The notes below the pieces were generated by a model. It saw only the letters and a list, made by a program, of their open reading frames with translations. It had not been told where the DNA came from and searched no databases. Of a DNA stretch of 64,000 bases, positions 40,960 through 51,558 are shown piece after piece. The translations under genes were made by a program, and so were the position numbers. How positions within the stretch are numbered: position 1 is the first letter of the stretch; every line of letters begins with the position of its first letter. The DNA lies in NCBI GenBank assembly GCA_037953745.1, contig JBAKBP010007914.1, positions 1 through 64,000 of the forward strand, given 5' to 3'. Source of the DNA: Lithodes maja (lineage: Eukaryota > Arthropoda > Malacostraca > Decapoda > Lithodidae).

Positions 40960-42015
40960 ATGCCTTCGAACTTGAAACGTTGCGAGCAGTGTACAGGTCG
41001 ATTCGCTGGACAATACTTCAGTGACTACTTCTCCAACCCGGAATGCAGGCTGTGCGAAAACCGCCGACATCTGTTAGAAGGTCTGAACGAAGTAAAAGCA
41101 AACTATGTCAAACTCCAGAAGGAATTCTACTCTTTGCAGGAATTTGTTTCCCTCAATGTAGCAGCAACACCAGAAACCCAGCAGGATGTAGGACTACCAG
41201 TGCAGGTGTCTAGCCAAGACAACGCAACTGCCCTCCCTTCTCCCCCTAGATCTCCTTCCCCACCCAGAATTGACCAGCCGCTAACATCACCACCAGCCAG
41301 CCCACCCGCCCCCCACAACAGCCCTCCATCCCCTCAAAATTCCAGAGTCTCTCCCACCAGCTTTACTCCCGTAAGAAATGGGGCGAGGCAATCAAAAAGG
41401 AGGTCACATCTGCCGGTCACCACATTTAATAAATACCAGATTCTGACAGAAACAGGAGACGAAACTGAGGAGACCAGGCTCATTGGAGACTCCATCTTAC
41501 GAGGACAACTTGAAGAGTTCTGTGGAAGAGTCCCAAACCACAGAAAGCGTTTTTGCATACCGGGTGCAGGTTTGGACGACATCACAGCAGCCTTCGACGA
41601 TGTCACCATCAACGCTGACGAGAACACCCTGTTCGTGATTCACGCAGGGTCAAACGATGTAATGCGCACCAGATCAGAGGAACTAATGGAAAAATACCGT
41701 AAGGCAATCCAGCGTTACAAGAGTAAGTCATGTAACATAATCATTTCAGGCATTCTTCCCAAGATCGATGCAGAGACCGGTTTCTACGATAAGGCGTTCA
41801 GTACTAATAACAGACTTAAATCCCTCTGCTCACAGGAAGATGTCGAATATCTCAATCTCTGGGACCATTTCTACAATCAACACATTCTCTTTCAGGATGA
41901 TGGCTGCCATTTGAATTCAGTCGGAGGAGCACGCCTAGGCAGACTCCTACATGATGCAGTCTGCACTTTCAGATCAAAAAACGACAACCGAGCAGGGGCA
42001 GTAGCAGCGACATAA
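40960..42015 (+). CDS. CR1-like ORF1: Cys motif plus SGNH-esterase-like protein (copy 2)
   Basis: 351 residues, starting MPSNLKRCEQCTGRF. N-terminal paired Cys motifs (CEQC, CRLC), then a helical stretch, a proline- and serine-rich linker (about residues 85-150) and the SGNH-like domain: GDSILRG (Ser, ~175), HAGSNDV (~227) and DDGCHLNSVGG (His, ~314). Compared with copy 1 the last block reads DGCHL in place of DGVHL; the catalytic Asp and His are kept. The frame is intact. The C-terminus FRSKND overlaps the frameshift heptamer and is followed by ten codons, as in copy 1. Role in the element: RNA/membrane or chaperone functions have been proposed for CR1 ORF1; none is shown here. Confidence 0.92.
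   Translation: MPSNLKRCEQCTGRFAGQYFSDYFSNPECRLCENRRHLLEGLNEVKANYVKLQKEFYSLQEFVSLNVAATPETQQDVGLPVQVSSQDNATALPSPPRSPSPPRIDQPLTSPPASPPAPHNSPPSPQNSRVSPTSFTPVRNGARQSKRRSHLPVTTFNKYQILTETGDETEETRLIGDSILRGQLEEFCGRVPNHRKRFCIPGAGLDDITAAFDDVTINADENTLFVIHAGSNDVMRTRSEELMEKYRKAIQRYKSKSCNIIISGILPKIDAETGFYDKAFSTNNRLKSLCSQEDVEYLNLWDHFYNQHILFQDDGCHLNSVGGARLGRLLHDAVCTFRSKNDNRAGAVAAT
41976..41982 (+). promoter_or_regulatory. Candidate -1 ribosomal frameshift site, CR1 copy 2
   Basis: ORF1 codons TCA AAA AAC GAC place A AAA AAC in the zero frame. The -1 frame is open from 41955 and, after the site, runs without a stop through the ORF1 stop at 42013-42015 into the endonuclease motif NARSLRNKF. A weak downstream pairing, GGGG-CA-GTAG with CTACCCC (41995-42023), is possible with a bulge. 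Its conservation in copy 1 is the main support. Confidence 0.65.
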
Positions 42016-44850
42016 ACTACCCCATATCAAATGTAAACTCTATCCAAAATAATATCACGGCCTGCTACGTTAATGCACGCAGCTTACGCAATAAATTCGA
42101 AGACCTGGAAGCACTTGCATGTATGGAGGAATGTGATATAATCGGTGTTTCAGAATCTTGGATCAACACGGAAAAGCGTGATTTTTTGGCGGAATACGCA
42201 TTACCAGGTTATACTCCCTTCAGCTGCGAAAGATCCCATAGAATGGGAGGTGGGGTTCTGCTTTATGTTAAAAGTAATCTTCACCCAATCGAGGTAACCA
42301 AACCTGCCATAAATAATATTGATACTAGTTACGTTCAAATAAATAATCAAGCAAGCAAGATAATAATTGGCCTAATTTATCGACCTCCTGCACAATCACC
42401 CGATACTGACGAGAAACTCTATGATCAAATAGCGGAAATAAGTTGTCAGGAAGAAGCAGTAATATTTGGCGATTTCAATCTGCCAGTCACAACATGGGGC
42501 GAACCACTAAATGCTCACGCGGGACATGATCTATATGCTAATCTTCAGGAAAGTGCCCTTTATCAACACGTAGAACACCCAACGAGGGGAAATAACATTC
42601 TGGATATTATTCTAACGACAAATGAAAGACTGGTAAATAGCGTTAAAATCGGACCGGAATTTAGCTCTAGTGACCATAGGATAGTGTCCTTTAACATTAA
42701 AGTAAATAATGACAAAGAAAACGTGAGCACGGAAAAAGTACCAGATTATCGAAGGGCCGACTTTAACAAACTTAGAAGGCATCTTGCCAATACTGACTGG
42801 AGTGAAATGACTGAAACTCACGATGTAAATCGATTATGGAACATATTATCTAATAACCTAAACAAAGCAATAAATACAAGCATCCCTCTACGAAACCGGC
42901 GCCCAGCAGGCAAATATAAGCCAAAATGGTGGAATAATGAAATAAAAAACATCCCCTTAGTAAAAAAGCAGGCATACCAAAAAATATAAGGCAACTCAGA
43001 ATAATAGCGATAAATTAGAACACGATAGACTGCGTCGAACAACCAAAAATCTCATCAAAGGAAGTAAGAAGAATCTGGAACTTCATATTGCCAGCTCCAG
43101 CAAGTCCAATCCGAAAGAATTTTACAGCTATATAAGAAACAGAAAAACGGTAACTTCAACAATAGGACCACTTGTTGCGGAAAATGGAGATCATACAGAT
43201 AACAAAGTACAAATGGCGAATATCCTAAATAACTATTTTGCATCAGTTTTCACGTCGGAAGATACTACCGGTAACCGACCTACCCCTACGAATCAATCAA
43301 ATGGCACTGAGCTCGAAAACTTTACGATTTATGAAGACGATATCCTGTTCGCAATCAACAATTTGAAAGTTAATAAAACCCCAGGCCCTGATAAAATATC
43401 CCCAAGGATCCTAAAAGAAGCAAAACACGAATTATTAAACCCACTCGCAAATCTGTTCAACAAATCATTGAATGTTGGGATAGTTCCAAACGAATGTAAA
43501 CTAGCTAACGTGACACCCATATACAAAAAAGGAAATAAGTCCTCTCCCGGCAATTATCGACCAATTAGCTTAACATCGGTAACGGGCAAATTAATGGAAA
43601 CCATTATAAGGGACAAAATAGTAAAACATTTGGAAGAAAATAATTTAATAAAAGATTCTCAGCACGGTTTTAGAAATAAACGTTCATGCTTAACAAACTT
43701 ACTCGACTTCTTCAATGATGTTTACAAATCATATGATAAGGATAGAGCAGTTGATATAATATATCTCGATTTTCAGAAAGCTTTCGATACCGTACCCCAC
43801 AAGAGACTAATTGACAAAATAAAAGCTCATGGCATAACAGGAAAAACTCTGAAATGGCTCGAAAATTGGCTCTCAGACCGTAAACAACGAGTTATAATAA
43901 ATGGTGAAGAATCAGATTGGTGCAAAGTAAATAGTGGCGTTCCCCAGGGTTCGGTATTTGGTCCTATTCTTTTTATAATTTACATAAACGACTTAGACGA
44001 AGGAATAGAATGCAAAATTTCGAAATTTGCTGACGATACAAAAATTACTAATAAAGTAACCTCAACAGTACATTGGCAAAAACTACAAGGTGACTTAGAC
44101 ACTTTAGAAAACTGGGCAGAAAAATGGCAAATGAAATTCAACATAGAAAAATGCAAAGTATTGCACATCGGTAGTAACAACGCTAAAAAAGATTACTCAA
44201 TGAACAACATTCAACTATCAAATACAAATAATGAAAAGGATCTGGGAGTTATAATATCAAGTGACCTGAAGCCGAGTAAACAGTGTACAGAGGTAATAAA
44301 AACTGCTAATAAATTGGTGGGTTTCATCGGCAGAACATTCAAATTCAAATCAGAAAAAATCATACTTATTCTATTCAACTCATTGGTGCGTCCCCATCTC
44401 GAATACTGCGTGCAATTCTGGTCACCGTACTACCGAAAGGACATAAATAAACTTGAAAGGGTGCAACGCAGAGTCACTAAAATGATACCTAGATTGCGTA
44501 ATAAACCGTACGAAGAGCGCTTAAAAGAACTAAATTTGTTTAGCTTAACAAAGCGCAGAATGAGAGGTGACCTAATAGAGGTGTTCAAAATCTTCAAGGG
44601 ATTCAGCAACCTAAATGTAAGCGAATTATTTACGATCAATCATGCAAACACGAGAAACAATGGTTATAAGATTATAGGCAAGCGTTTTCATTCTCACGAG
44701 GCGAAGCATTTCTTCTTCAACCGCGTTGTGAATAATTGGAACAGACTACCCTCGAACATTGTAAACTGTAATACTGTCGAAACATTTAAGAACCATCTGG
44801 ATAAACACATGGCAAATAACCCCCGATTAACACAGTTTCTTTCAGAATAA
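41982..44850 (+). pseudogene. CR1-like ORF2: endonuclease and reverse transcriptase, one frameshift
   Basis: Endonuclease: NARSLRNKF, VSESWI, FGDFNLPVTTWG and SDHRIV. The frame is lost at about 42975-42990 in an A-rich stretch (stop at 42987-42989), and homology to copy 1 resumes in the +1 frame with KNLIKGSKKNLELH. The second part holds reverse transcriptase motifs TPGPDKISP, YLDFQKAFDTVPH, GVPQGSVFGP and FADDTKI, plus the C-terminal ERVQRRVTKMIPRLRNKPY. The first in-frame AUG (42123) lies after the NARS motif, so ordinary AUG initiation would give a defective endonuclease. A single one-base change separates this copy from intact; that the change is real and not an assembly error cannot be judged here. 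Confidence 0.9.
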
Positions 44851-45199
44851 CGCGCAACGAAATGTCAACGCATACCGCAATGTATATTGATTTTCATACA
44901 TCTGTTCCCTTTCAGAATTGTAGTAAATAGAGTTAGCTTAGATTACAAATCAACTTCTTTTTTCTCCCTGTCTGTCCGAATTTCCGTGTCAGTTTTTCAA
45001 TACTGCATGGTATTTTTTCCTATCTGTTTCCATGCCAGCATTAGCTGGAGGGAGTGGTGGGTGGGGAGGAGCCTCTTCTTTGCTATCCTTTTCTCTACCT
45101 CGTAGTCAGTAGATTAGTAGTTTTTAGATATCCAAACTGCCCCGTAAGGACCAATAGGTCTGTTGCAGTTTGTTCTCCTTTGTATTCCTTTGTATTCCT
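44851..45199 (+). other. 3' UTR and terminal repeat of CR1 copy 2
   Basis: Ends AATAGGTCTGTTGCAGTTTG, then TTCTCCTTTGTATTCCTTTG. This matches the end of copy 1 (minus strand: ACCTGTTGTTGCTTG then TTCCTTTGTACTCCTTTGTA). Confidence 0.8.
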
Positions 45200-45510
45200 T
45201 CCATCTCTCTCTTCATCCCTCCCCCTCCTTCCATTTATCTCTCCCTCCCTCTCCCCCTTTCTTCCTACCCTCCCTCCCTCCCCCTCCTTCCATCCTCCCC
45301 TTCCGTACCCTTTTCTTCTCTCCCATCCCTCCCTTCTTCACCTCCCTCATCTCCTCTTCCCCCTTCTTCCATCTCTCCCTCCCTCCCTCTTCCCCTCCTT
45401 ACCCCTTTCTTCCCTTCCCTCCTCCCTCCCTCCCTCTTCTCCTTCCTTACCCCTTTCATTACTCCCTTCCTCCCTCCCTCATTTATGTCCTCCCTCCTCC
45501 ACCAAATTGC
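45200..45510. repeat. Pyrimidine-rich tract
   Basis: Plus strand almost entirely C and T (CCTCCCTC-type words). Open frames of 120-170 codons are composition artefacts. Confidence 0.85.
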
Positions 45511-45702
45511 TTCATTATGTATACAAATTAGTTTCCCGCCTCGTGTTGTCTCCTAATGTTATCAATTAGGCAAAGTGTGTTTTTTGACGCTCACTCCCGC
45601 ACACGGACACTCACACGTACACACAAACACACGCACATAAACACACACAGACGCTCATACGTATTCAGGGAGATTCACACGCACGCTTTAAGTCGGGTTC
45701 TT

Positions 45703-45703
45703 C

Positions 45704-45751
<48 letters not shown>
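45703..45751. repeat. (GT)n microsatellite
   Basis: About 24 GT units at the tail side of a SINE. Confidence 0.96.
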
Positions 45752-45756
<5 letters not shown>

Positions 45757-45869
45757 CACTCACTCACTCACTTGCTTGTTCCGTTAAGGGGAATCCACGT
45801 AATGCGAGCTAAGCTCATTATTATCGCGCCTCCTTAACTGGGAATGTATTGCGTGAAATGCATGTTAAG

Positions 45870-46242
45870 TGTTTTATGTACTGTTGGAATGGCTGTGGAT
45901 GTGTGTGTAGTCTGTATTTTAGCCAATTGGCGACATCGGAAACGAAGGCTTATGGTGGATCTGTATGGTACCATTCTCACTATAGACGGTACCGTCTCGC
46001 CCGAAGGCTTAGGTAGCCATCAGCTTAGGTGAACCATATGATACCCATCTCGCCTTGTACCATTTTTGCCAACCCCAGATGGGACGTCACAACGTCGTCC
46101 ACTTATTCAGGTACCTATTTACAGCTAGGTGAACTGAGGCTAACACATGAAAGGAGACAAGCCCAATTTGTCTCCGCCCGGCCGGGGATTGAACCCCGAC
46201 CCCTCGTGTGTGAGACGAGAGCTCTACCTACTAGACTACGGG

Positions 46243-46245
<3 letters not shown>
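45870..46245 (-). mobile_element. tRNA-derived SINE, copy 2
   Basis: Same element as 32257-32637, differing by a few indels (for example GAACCCCGAC against GAACCCCCGAC). The minus-strand head again has TAGTCTAGTAGG (A box), a CTCACAC anticodon loop and GGGTTCAATCCCC (B box). Like copy 1 it lies between two (GT)n tracts. Confidence 0.85.

Positions 46246-46287
<42 letters not shown>
46244..46287. repeat. (TG)n microsatellite at the SINE head
   Basis: About 21 TG units directly against the tRNA-like 5' end. Confidence 0.93.
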
Positions 46288-46290
<3 letters not shown>

Positions 46291-46711
46291 GTGTTTATGC
46301 GCGTGCGATATGTGTGTTTGCTTTAATTGAATCACTGAACGATACTCATTAGTTTTTGTGTAAGTAATAGTTGTTTCAGGCACACACACACAAGGTCAGA
46401 TGCCAAGGGTGCCTGCTGCAAGGTCCAGTGTAGTTGGTTTTAATTATGACTTGCCAGTAAATCCATTTAAGCTACTCTAAATATTATAATACACTAACAA
46501 TGTAGCACTTAAATAATCTGTGTGCCCAAAAGAAATCAAATATGATCTTTCATAAAGGACTATGGGAAGTATGGTATGGAATGCCAAATTTATTTGAACA
46601 GCTTAATGATAAAAGGTAGGGTTATATTTGCAACCATTGAGTTATTGTTGTGTCATTCTCTGGTAGATGGCAGCAGTTGTTTATACACATCATATTATTT
46701 TGGTGGAAGAT
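46288..46711. other. No feature recognised
   Basis: Unique-looking A/T-rich DNA. No open frame or repeat of note. Confidence 0.45.
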
Positions 46712-46860
46712 CATATGGTGTGGTGGGTAGAGCGTTGAGTACTGTACATTGGCATGGCTGATGGGCGGAGCTAAAGTACGGAGTGGGTTCGAATCCACAT
46801 GGTCCTACAGGATTTGTGTAGTTGGATTCTAACAACTTAAAGCCTACTGTGCAACAAAAT
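46712..46860 (+). mobile_element. tRNA-related (SINE-like) sequence
   Basis: T-arm with a perfect B box (GTGG-GTTCGAAT-CCAC at about 46782-46797) and an A-box-like TGGTGGGTAGAGCG near 46720, about 60 bp apart. This fits a tRNA with a long variable arm, but no full cloverleaf forms. The body beyond 46800 is tentative. Confidence 0.5.
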
Positions 46861-46982
46861 CCATAAATTAAAGCCAGGCCACTATGGGTAATATCACTAT
46901 CTTCTCTTTCACCTCCTATAACTTGGCTCTGTCGAGCTGAGGCAGATCCAATAAACCCACATCACTTTCTATACCAAGGTGT

Positions 46983-47340
46983 TTAAAGGTGGGGGCTCAT
47001 GGGTTGAGATAAACATGGAATGATAATCGCCAAGCTGTTCATAATTATCTTGCAAAATGCAATGGCACTGGAATAATTATTAACAATGGTATAAAGGATT
47101 TTGTGGATCGTCTATACCGGGCCTGTGACGTCACAAGAGTGTAAGGTCCACCATCCAGTCTAGTCTAAGAATACTGGTGTGACGTCACTATGACGTCACA
47201 GGCCCGGTATAGACGATCCGCAAAATCCTTATACAATTGTTAATAATTATTTCAGTGACATTGCATTTTACAAGATAATTATATGCAGGTTGGCGATTAT
47301 TTGTCCATGTTTACCTCAACCCATAAGCCCCCACCTTTAA
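46983..47340. mobile_element. 358-bp long-palindrome TTAA element with three CRE sites
   Basis: Starts TTAAAGGTGGGGGCTCATGG and ends with its complement, CCCCCACCTTTAA. The arms pair over about 150 bp with a ~40-bp loop. The cAMP-response element TGACGTCA occurs at 47126-47133, 47180-47187 and 47191-47198, around and within the loop. TTAA on both sides fits a piggyBac-type target. It is non-coding. A transcript would form a long, nearly perfect hairpin. Confidence 0.85.
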
Positions 47341-47897
47341 GTAATTCTATCCTGTCACCTTGTAGATCTTTTACATTGTCATTTTGGGATAATGAAGAAG
47401 TTATTTTGAGCGACTTGTAAGTGATCTCGAAAGAATGAAATACATTATAAATATGACTTGATATTTATATTAGCGTTTCCCCGGTGAACTTGACAGCACT
47501 GCTTGGGAGCAGTGTTGCATGTAATTATAACCAATCAACATAAAATGTTATGTAATAATTAACCTTGGGTAGCCATTACGTATATCAGCATATATCGTGA
47601 ACACTTAGCTAAAGCTATCATGGTCATATTTTGTGGAGTTCGAACTAGCAAAATTTCATCTGAAATTGATCATATGTTTTGAAGAATCCTGATGCAAAAC
47701 AGTCTAAAAACAAACATAACAAATAAACAACGATGACAAATAAGTTCTTTTTGTCAGAGTGTTCGAGGAGTGTTGAGTGAGCTTTTGGAGTAAAAAATTC
47801 AAGCAAAATATTGAATGATCGATTATGGAATAAAAGGAAAATAAATGTGACACAGATGGTTGAGTGTGGAAAAACAAATATTGGATGTTCATTAGAA
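47341..47897. other. No feature recognised
   Basis: A/T-rich DNA leading into the 41-bp array. No open frame with a family resemblance. Confidence 0.45.
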
Positions 47898-48775
47898 GCT
47901 CGGGTGTGGAAATATAATGTGACTTACAAGTCCAGTGAGGACATAGGCAGATAAAATGTGACTTAAAAGGTCCAGTGTGGAAATAGGAAGATAGAATGTG
48001 ACGTAAAAGGTCGAGTAGTGGAAATAGGAAGATATAATGTGACTTAAAAGTCGAGTAGTGAAATAGGAAGATATAATGTGACTTAAAAGGTCGAGTAGTG
48101 GAAATAGGAAGATATAATGTGACTTAAAAGGTCGAGTAGTGGAAATAGGAAGATATAATGTGACTTAAAAGGTCTAGTAGTGGAAATAGGAAGATATAAT
48201 GTGACTTATAAGGTCGAGTAGTGGAAATAGGAAGATATAATGTGACTTAAAAGGTCGAGTAGTGGAAATAGGATGATAGAATATGACGTAAAAGGTCGAG
48301 TAGTAGAAATAGGAAGATATAATGTGACTTAAAAGGTCGAGTAGTGAAATAGGAAGATAGAATGTGACATAAAAGGTCGAGTAGTGGAAATAGGAAGATA
48401 TAATGTGACTTAAAAGGTCGAGTAGTGGAAATAGGAAGATATAATGTGACTTAAAAGGTCGAGTAGTGGAAATAGGAAGATATAATGTGACTTATAAGGT
48501 CGAGTAGTGGAATAGGAAGATATAATGTGACTTAAAAGGTCTAGTAGTGGAAATAGGAAGATATAATGTGACTTATAAGGTCGAGTAGTGGAAATAGGAA
48601 GATATAATGTGACTTATAAGGTCGAGTAGTGGAAATTAGAAAGATATAATGTGACTTAAAAGGTCGAGTAGTGGAAATAGGATGATAGAATATGACGTAA
48701 AAGGTCGAGTAGTGGAAATAGGAAGATAGAATGTGACTTATAAGGTCAAGTGCTTAAACAAGAAGGGTCGATTTT
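47898..48775 (+). repeat. 41-bp minisatellite, ~20 copies
   Basis: The unit is GGTCGAGTAGTGGAAATAGG followed by AAGATATAATGTGACTTAAAA, with one-base length changes and substitutions (ACGTAAAA, ACTTATAA, GATGATAGAAT). Both edges are degenerate, ending in AAGGTCGAGTGTGGAAAAA-type words to about 48840. Confidence 0.95.
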
Positions 48776-49268
48776 AACATTGAAGGCCGAGTGTGGAAAA
48801 AACGGAAGGTCGATTTTAACTCTTGAAGGTCGAGTGTTAGGGCGAAGTTGAGGGCGTACCAACATGGGCGACGACGAACAGTAAACACTCCCTCTCATAA
48901 AACCCGGCCATCTTGCCTCTCTCTGCTCACACCCTCCTCCCTCTACCTCTCCCCCTCCATGGTAATAGCTAATGCACAGTCACACGAGAGCCGTTTACAG
49001 GGAACTTTCAACCAACAACTTTATTCTGCCCACATAACCCAACTATGTATCCACTCGTATAGCAACTGGGGTGAAGGTAGATTATAGTAAGTGACAGCAG
49101 TGCTATAATATGTTAATTTTTAGAAGTTACCAGATCAGTAATGCCGAAAACACCCCGGAAGAAGTGTCCATGTCGTGTGAACCCTCTATAAAATACCAGA
49201 CGCACACCACCAATGTTAGTTTTACATAGATAGGGCGGATCACCTGGAGTTTGTTTTCGTTTTAATCG
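48776..49268. other. No feature recognised
   Basis: After the last degenerate minisatellite words, unique-looking DNA without recognisable gene or element. Confidence 0.45.
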
Positions 49269-49482
49269 TTAACCCCTTCTTTACCGAGATGTCTTTTTAG
49301 TTTTATTCTAGCTATATTTAGACGATGTAGTACAGTTTAAGAAGGATCTGTGGTAGTAAAAATTATTAAGCGAGATAGTTCGAAGCCTTTTCATTACTGG
49401 AGGCCCTCTTTAAACCGAGTGAAATCGTTTAATAATAGCCAGATTAAAGTGAAAAATACGTCGCCGGTAAAGAAGAGGTTAA
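49269..49482. mobile_element. TTAA MITE, family C, best-preserved copy
   Basis: 214 bp from TTAACCCCTTCTTTACCG to CGGTAAAGAAGAGGTTAA. The arms are complementary: TTTTATTCTAGCTATATTTA against AATAATAGCCAGATTAAAG, and GTACAGTTTAAGAAGGATCT against GCCCTCTTTAAACCGAG. A TTAACCCTTT-type end with a TTAA target is typical of piggyBac-related MITEs. Other copies: 10060-10270, 10271-11681 (split), 13664-14300 (split), 50606-50815, 61104-61319. Confidence 0.9.
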
Positions 49483-50016
49483 GGTTTGGGTAGAGGCGGG
49501 ACTGTGCGACGGGGTTTATTTTATCACCGATCAACACGGCCCCTTACACTAAGAAAAGGTTGTCTGACGAATAAACTATGTTTGCCAGGGGTTCTAAGGG
49601 GGGTCTCTACTAAAGGTTTATGTGGGTTTTCATAGCCAAGATAATAATGATTGAACAGGAATATGCTCGTTGTTTAGCCTCATACTGTAAATTATTATGG
49701 CAACCAGGGTTAAGGGACTACATTCTCTGGACCCTACATTCTTCAAATTCAACGTCTATTCACATTATTCTCTTATATTTAGTGTAGCACCAATATAATG
49801 ATAACAAAACACAAAAACCTTCATGTGACTTATGAATATTTGTGATATAATTATACTCCATATGGATTTATCAGCTGCTTTATATTTGTTCTGCTTGTCT
49901 ATATGTGTTATCTTATGGTTGCTCTACTTTTGTTCACCATTACTTTGTTTGTGTTAATATATTAGTATATTCTTATGGCCCCACATGCACAAACTGCTTG
50001 GTGTGACTTTATCCAG
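49483..50016. other. No feature recognised
   Basis: Unique-looking DNA between two MITEs. Confidence 0.45.
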
Positions 50017-50389
50017 TTAAGGGGGGATGGTTCACTGTTTGGCCGATTTTTGCATGTATCTATTATTTTTCTAGTTTCCTCCCTAGACCTCCATAAAAAA
50101 AAAAAAAAAAACCATCCATTAGATCCCCCTTCTAGATTAATTGGTACATTTTCCGGTAGAAAAATGTCCAGGCCGAAGGCCGGTTCTTCCAACATTACAG
50201 GCTCACTATCGTTCGCCAGGGAAGAAATCAACACCTAAATAGCACGAAAGGCCTAAATATTGACGAAGAAATTGGATGAAAGGTCTTAAAATCGACTAAC
50301 TAATGGGGCAAACATCTTAACATATAAAAACTAATGGGGCTAAACATGAGGGAGGAAGTGGTCCAGAAAACCGGCCCATCCCCCCTTAA
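50017..50389 (+). mobile_element. TTAA MITE, family A, full-length
   Basis: 373 bp from TTAAGGGGGGATGG to CCATCCCCCCTTAA, with all family landmarks: TTTCCTCCCTAGACCTCCAT, an A tract, AGGCCGAAGGCCGG and GGCTCACTATCGTTCGCC. Confidence 0.92.
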
Positions 50390-50605
50390 ATTAATTCTAC
50401 TATCATATAATTTTGCTCAATTTAGGAAGGACCGCAAAAAATGGGGACACATGTCCACATTAGTTTGTCCGATTCGATTAATTGTTGGCTAGATAGGAGT
50501 CGTAGCAACACACCAAAATTCTTGCCAGGGACTATGGATGTCATTTAAAATCCTTACTGCTTTTACCTGTCGATCTTGGATGACGTCATTGATCAAAGGA
50601 AACTT

Positions 50606-50815
50606 TTAACCCATTCTGTACCGGTGACGTCTTTGACTTTTACTCTAGCTATATTAAAACGATATAATGCAGCTTAAGAGGGATCTTTGGTAGTAAAAAG
50701 GGTTAATTAAGATAGATTGAAACCTGTTGATTGCTGGAGGCCCTTCCTAAACAGAATAAAATTGTCTAATAGTTGCCAGAATATAGCATAAAGGACGTCA
50801 CCGGTACAAAAAACA
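50606..50815. mobile_element. TTAA MITE, family C
   Basis: Starts TTAACCCATTCTGTACCGGT and carries GACGTCACCGGTACAAAA at the right, where the last bases and TTAA are replaced by an A-rich run. Confidence 0.85.
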
Positions 50816-50821
50816 AAAAAA

Positions 50822-50910
50822 AATCCAACTACTCCCTCTCCGGCATAGGCTGAGAGGCTGTACATTCAACAATTATACATTGAACGGTGAAGCCCGTGAG
50901 GTCTCGTTCC
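50822..50910 (+). repeat. Dispersed repeat, copy 1 (TCCAACTACTCCCTCT)
   Basis: TCCAACTACTCCCTCTCCGG, CATAGGCTGAGAGG and GAACGGTGAAGCCCGTGAGG recur at 51559-51640 with a short internal difference. Class unknown. DNA from 50911 to 51169 shows nothing else. Confidence 0.7.
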
Positions 50911-51169
50911 AGTTTAGGGAGTGAGACATGTGAAGCACTTTCAACTGCAATCCTGCCTTCGCAGGATGCATGGGGCTTGATTGCTCACTCACGGCTTGAA
51001 GCAGCCCCATCTCTGAACCTGCTTCGCCCCAATGCTTCACTGTCTGACCCCCTAGACTTGGACCTTCTCTCTCAGAACGCCACCTATTGAGCAATTAACT
51101 CACTAGGCATTGCCCCCCCCCCTGTAGCATGTTTTGTATTTGGGAATATTCATACAGTGTTATTTAATC

Positions 51170-51358
51170 AGGGAACAATGAGGGTATTTTTTGGCATTTC
51201 GGTGGGCTTTGTGGTAATGCACTGATACTAGGTACAGCACAAATTCCATCCCAATAATATCTTCCCATTGATACATCGGGATTCGAACCCGGGACCATTG
51301 GATTACCAGTCCAGTGGCAAGAGCACTCCACCACACCTCCACCAAGTATTTGTGCCAC
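51170..51358 (-). mobile_element. tRNA-Thr-like SINE
   Basis: Minus strand: anticodon arm TGGA-CTGGTAA-TCCA (anticodon GGT, as in tRNA-Thr), T-arm CGGG-TTCGAAT-CCCG with a perfect B box, and an A-box-like GTGGTGGAGTGCTC. About 100 bp of non-tRNA body follow, containing CAGTGCATTACCACAAAGCC. Acceptor and D stems do not pair fully, so it is a SINE or tRNA-derived repeat and not a functional gene. Confidence 0.6.
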
Positions 51359-51558
51359 ATTTTGATCTACTTATCACATGACTCGAACAAAAGATCCGTG
51401 TGTGAGGGTTCGCCCATTAAAATTGCTAAAAACTATCACAATTAATCATCTAATTCATACAGGTACTTGCTAAGTTTAGTAAGATCATCGATAGGTAGCT
51501 GTAATAAAATAAAAATCTGGTTAGCCTTCTCTCACTTCATGTTTTGTTTTCTTCTATA

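Larger units (their letters stand above)
39690..45199 (+). mobile_element. CR1-like non-LTR retrotransposon, copy 2, full-length but frameshifted
   Basis: Order: five 147-bp monomers (39690-40432), a ~530-bp leader, ORF1 (40960-42015), ORF2 with one frameshift near 42985 (41982-44850) and a ~330-bp 3' UTR ending in two copies of CCTTTGTATT at 45177-45199. It is a clear relative of copy 1 at 23222-27425: same domain order, same -1 ORF relation, same slippery site and same type of 3' end. The protein sequences differ enough to be distinct subfamilies. That the monomers belong to the element is inference. Confidence 0.85.

Noticed and set aside
51263..51345. Functional tRNA-Thr (GGT) gene
   Set aside because: Anticodon and T arms are good, but the D arm and acceptor stem do not pair, and the sequence continues into a SINE-like body.
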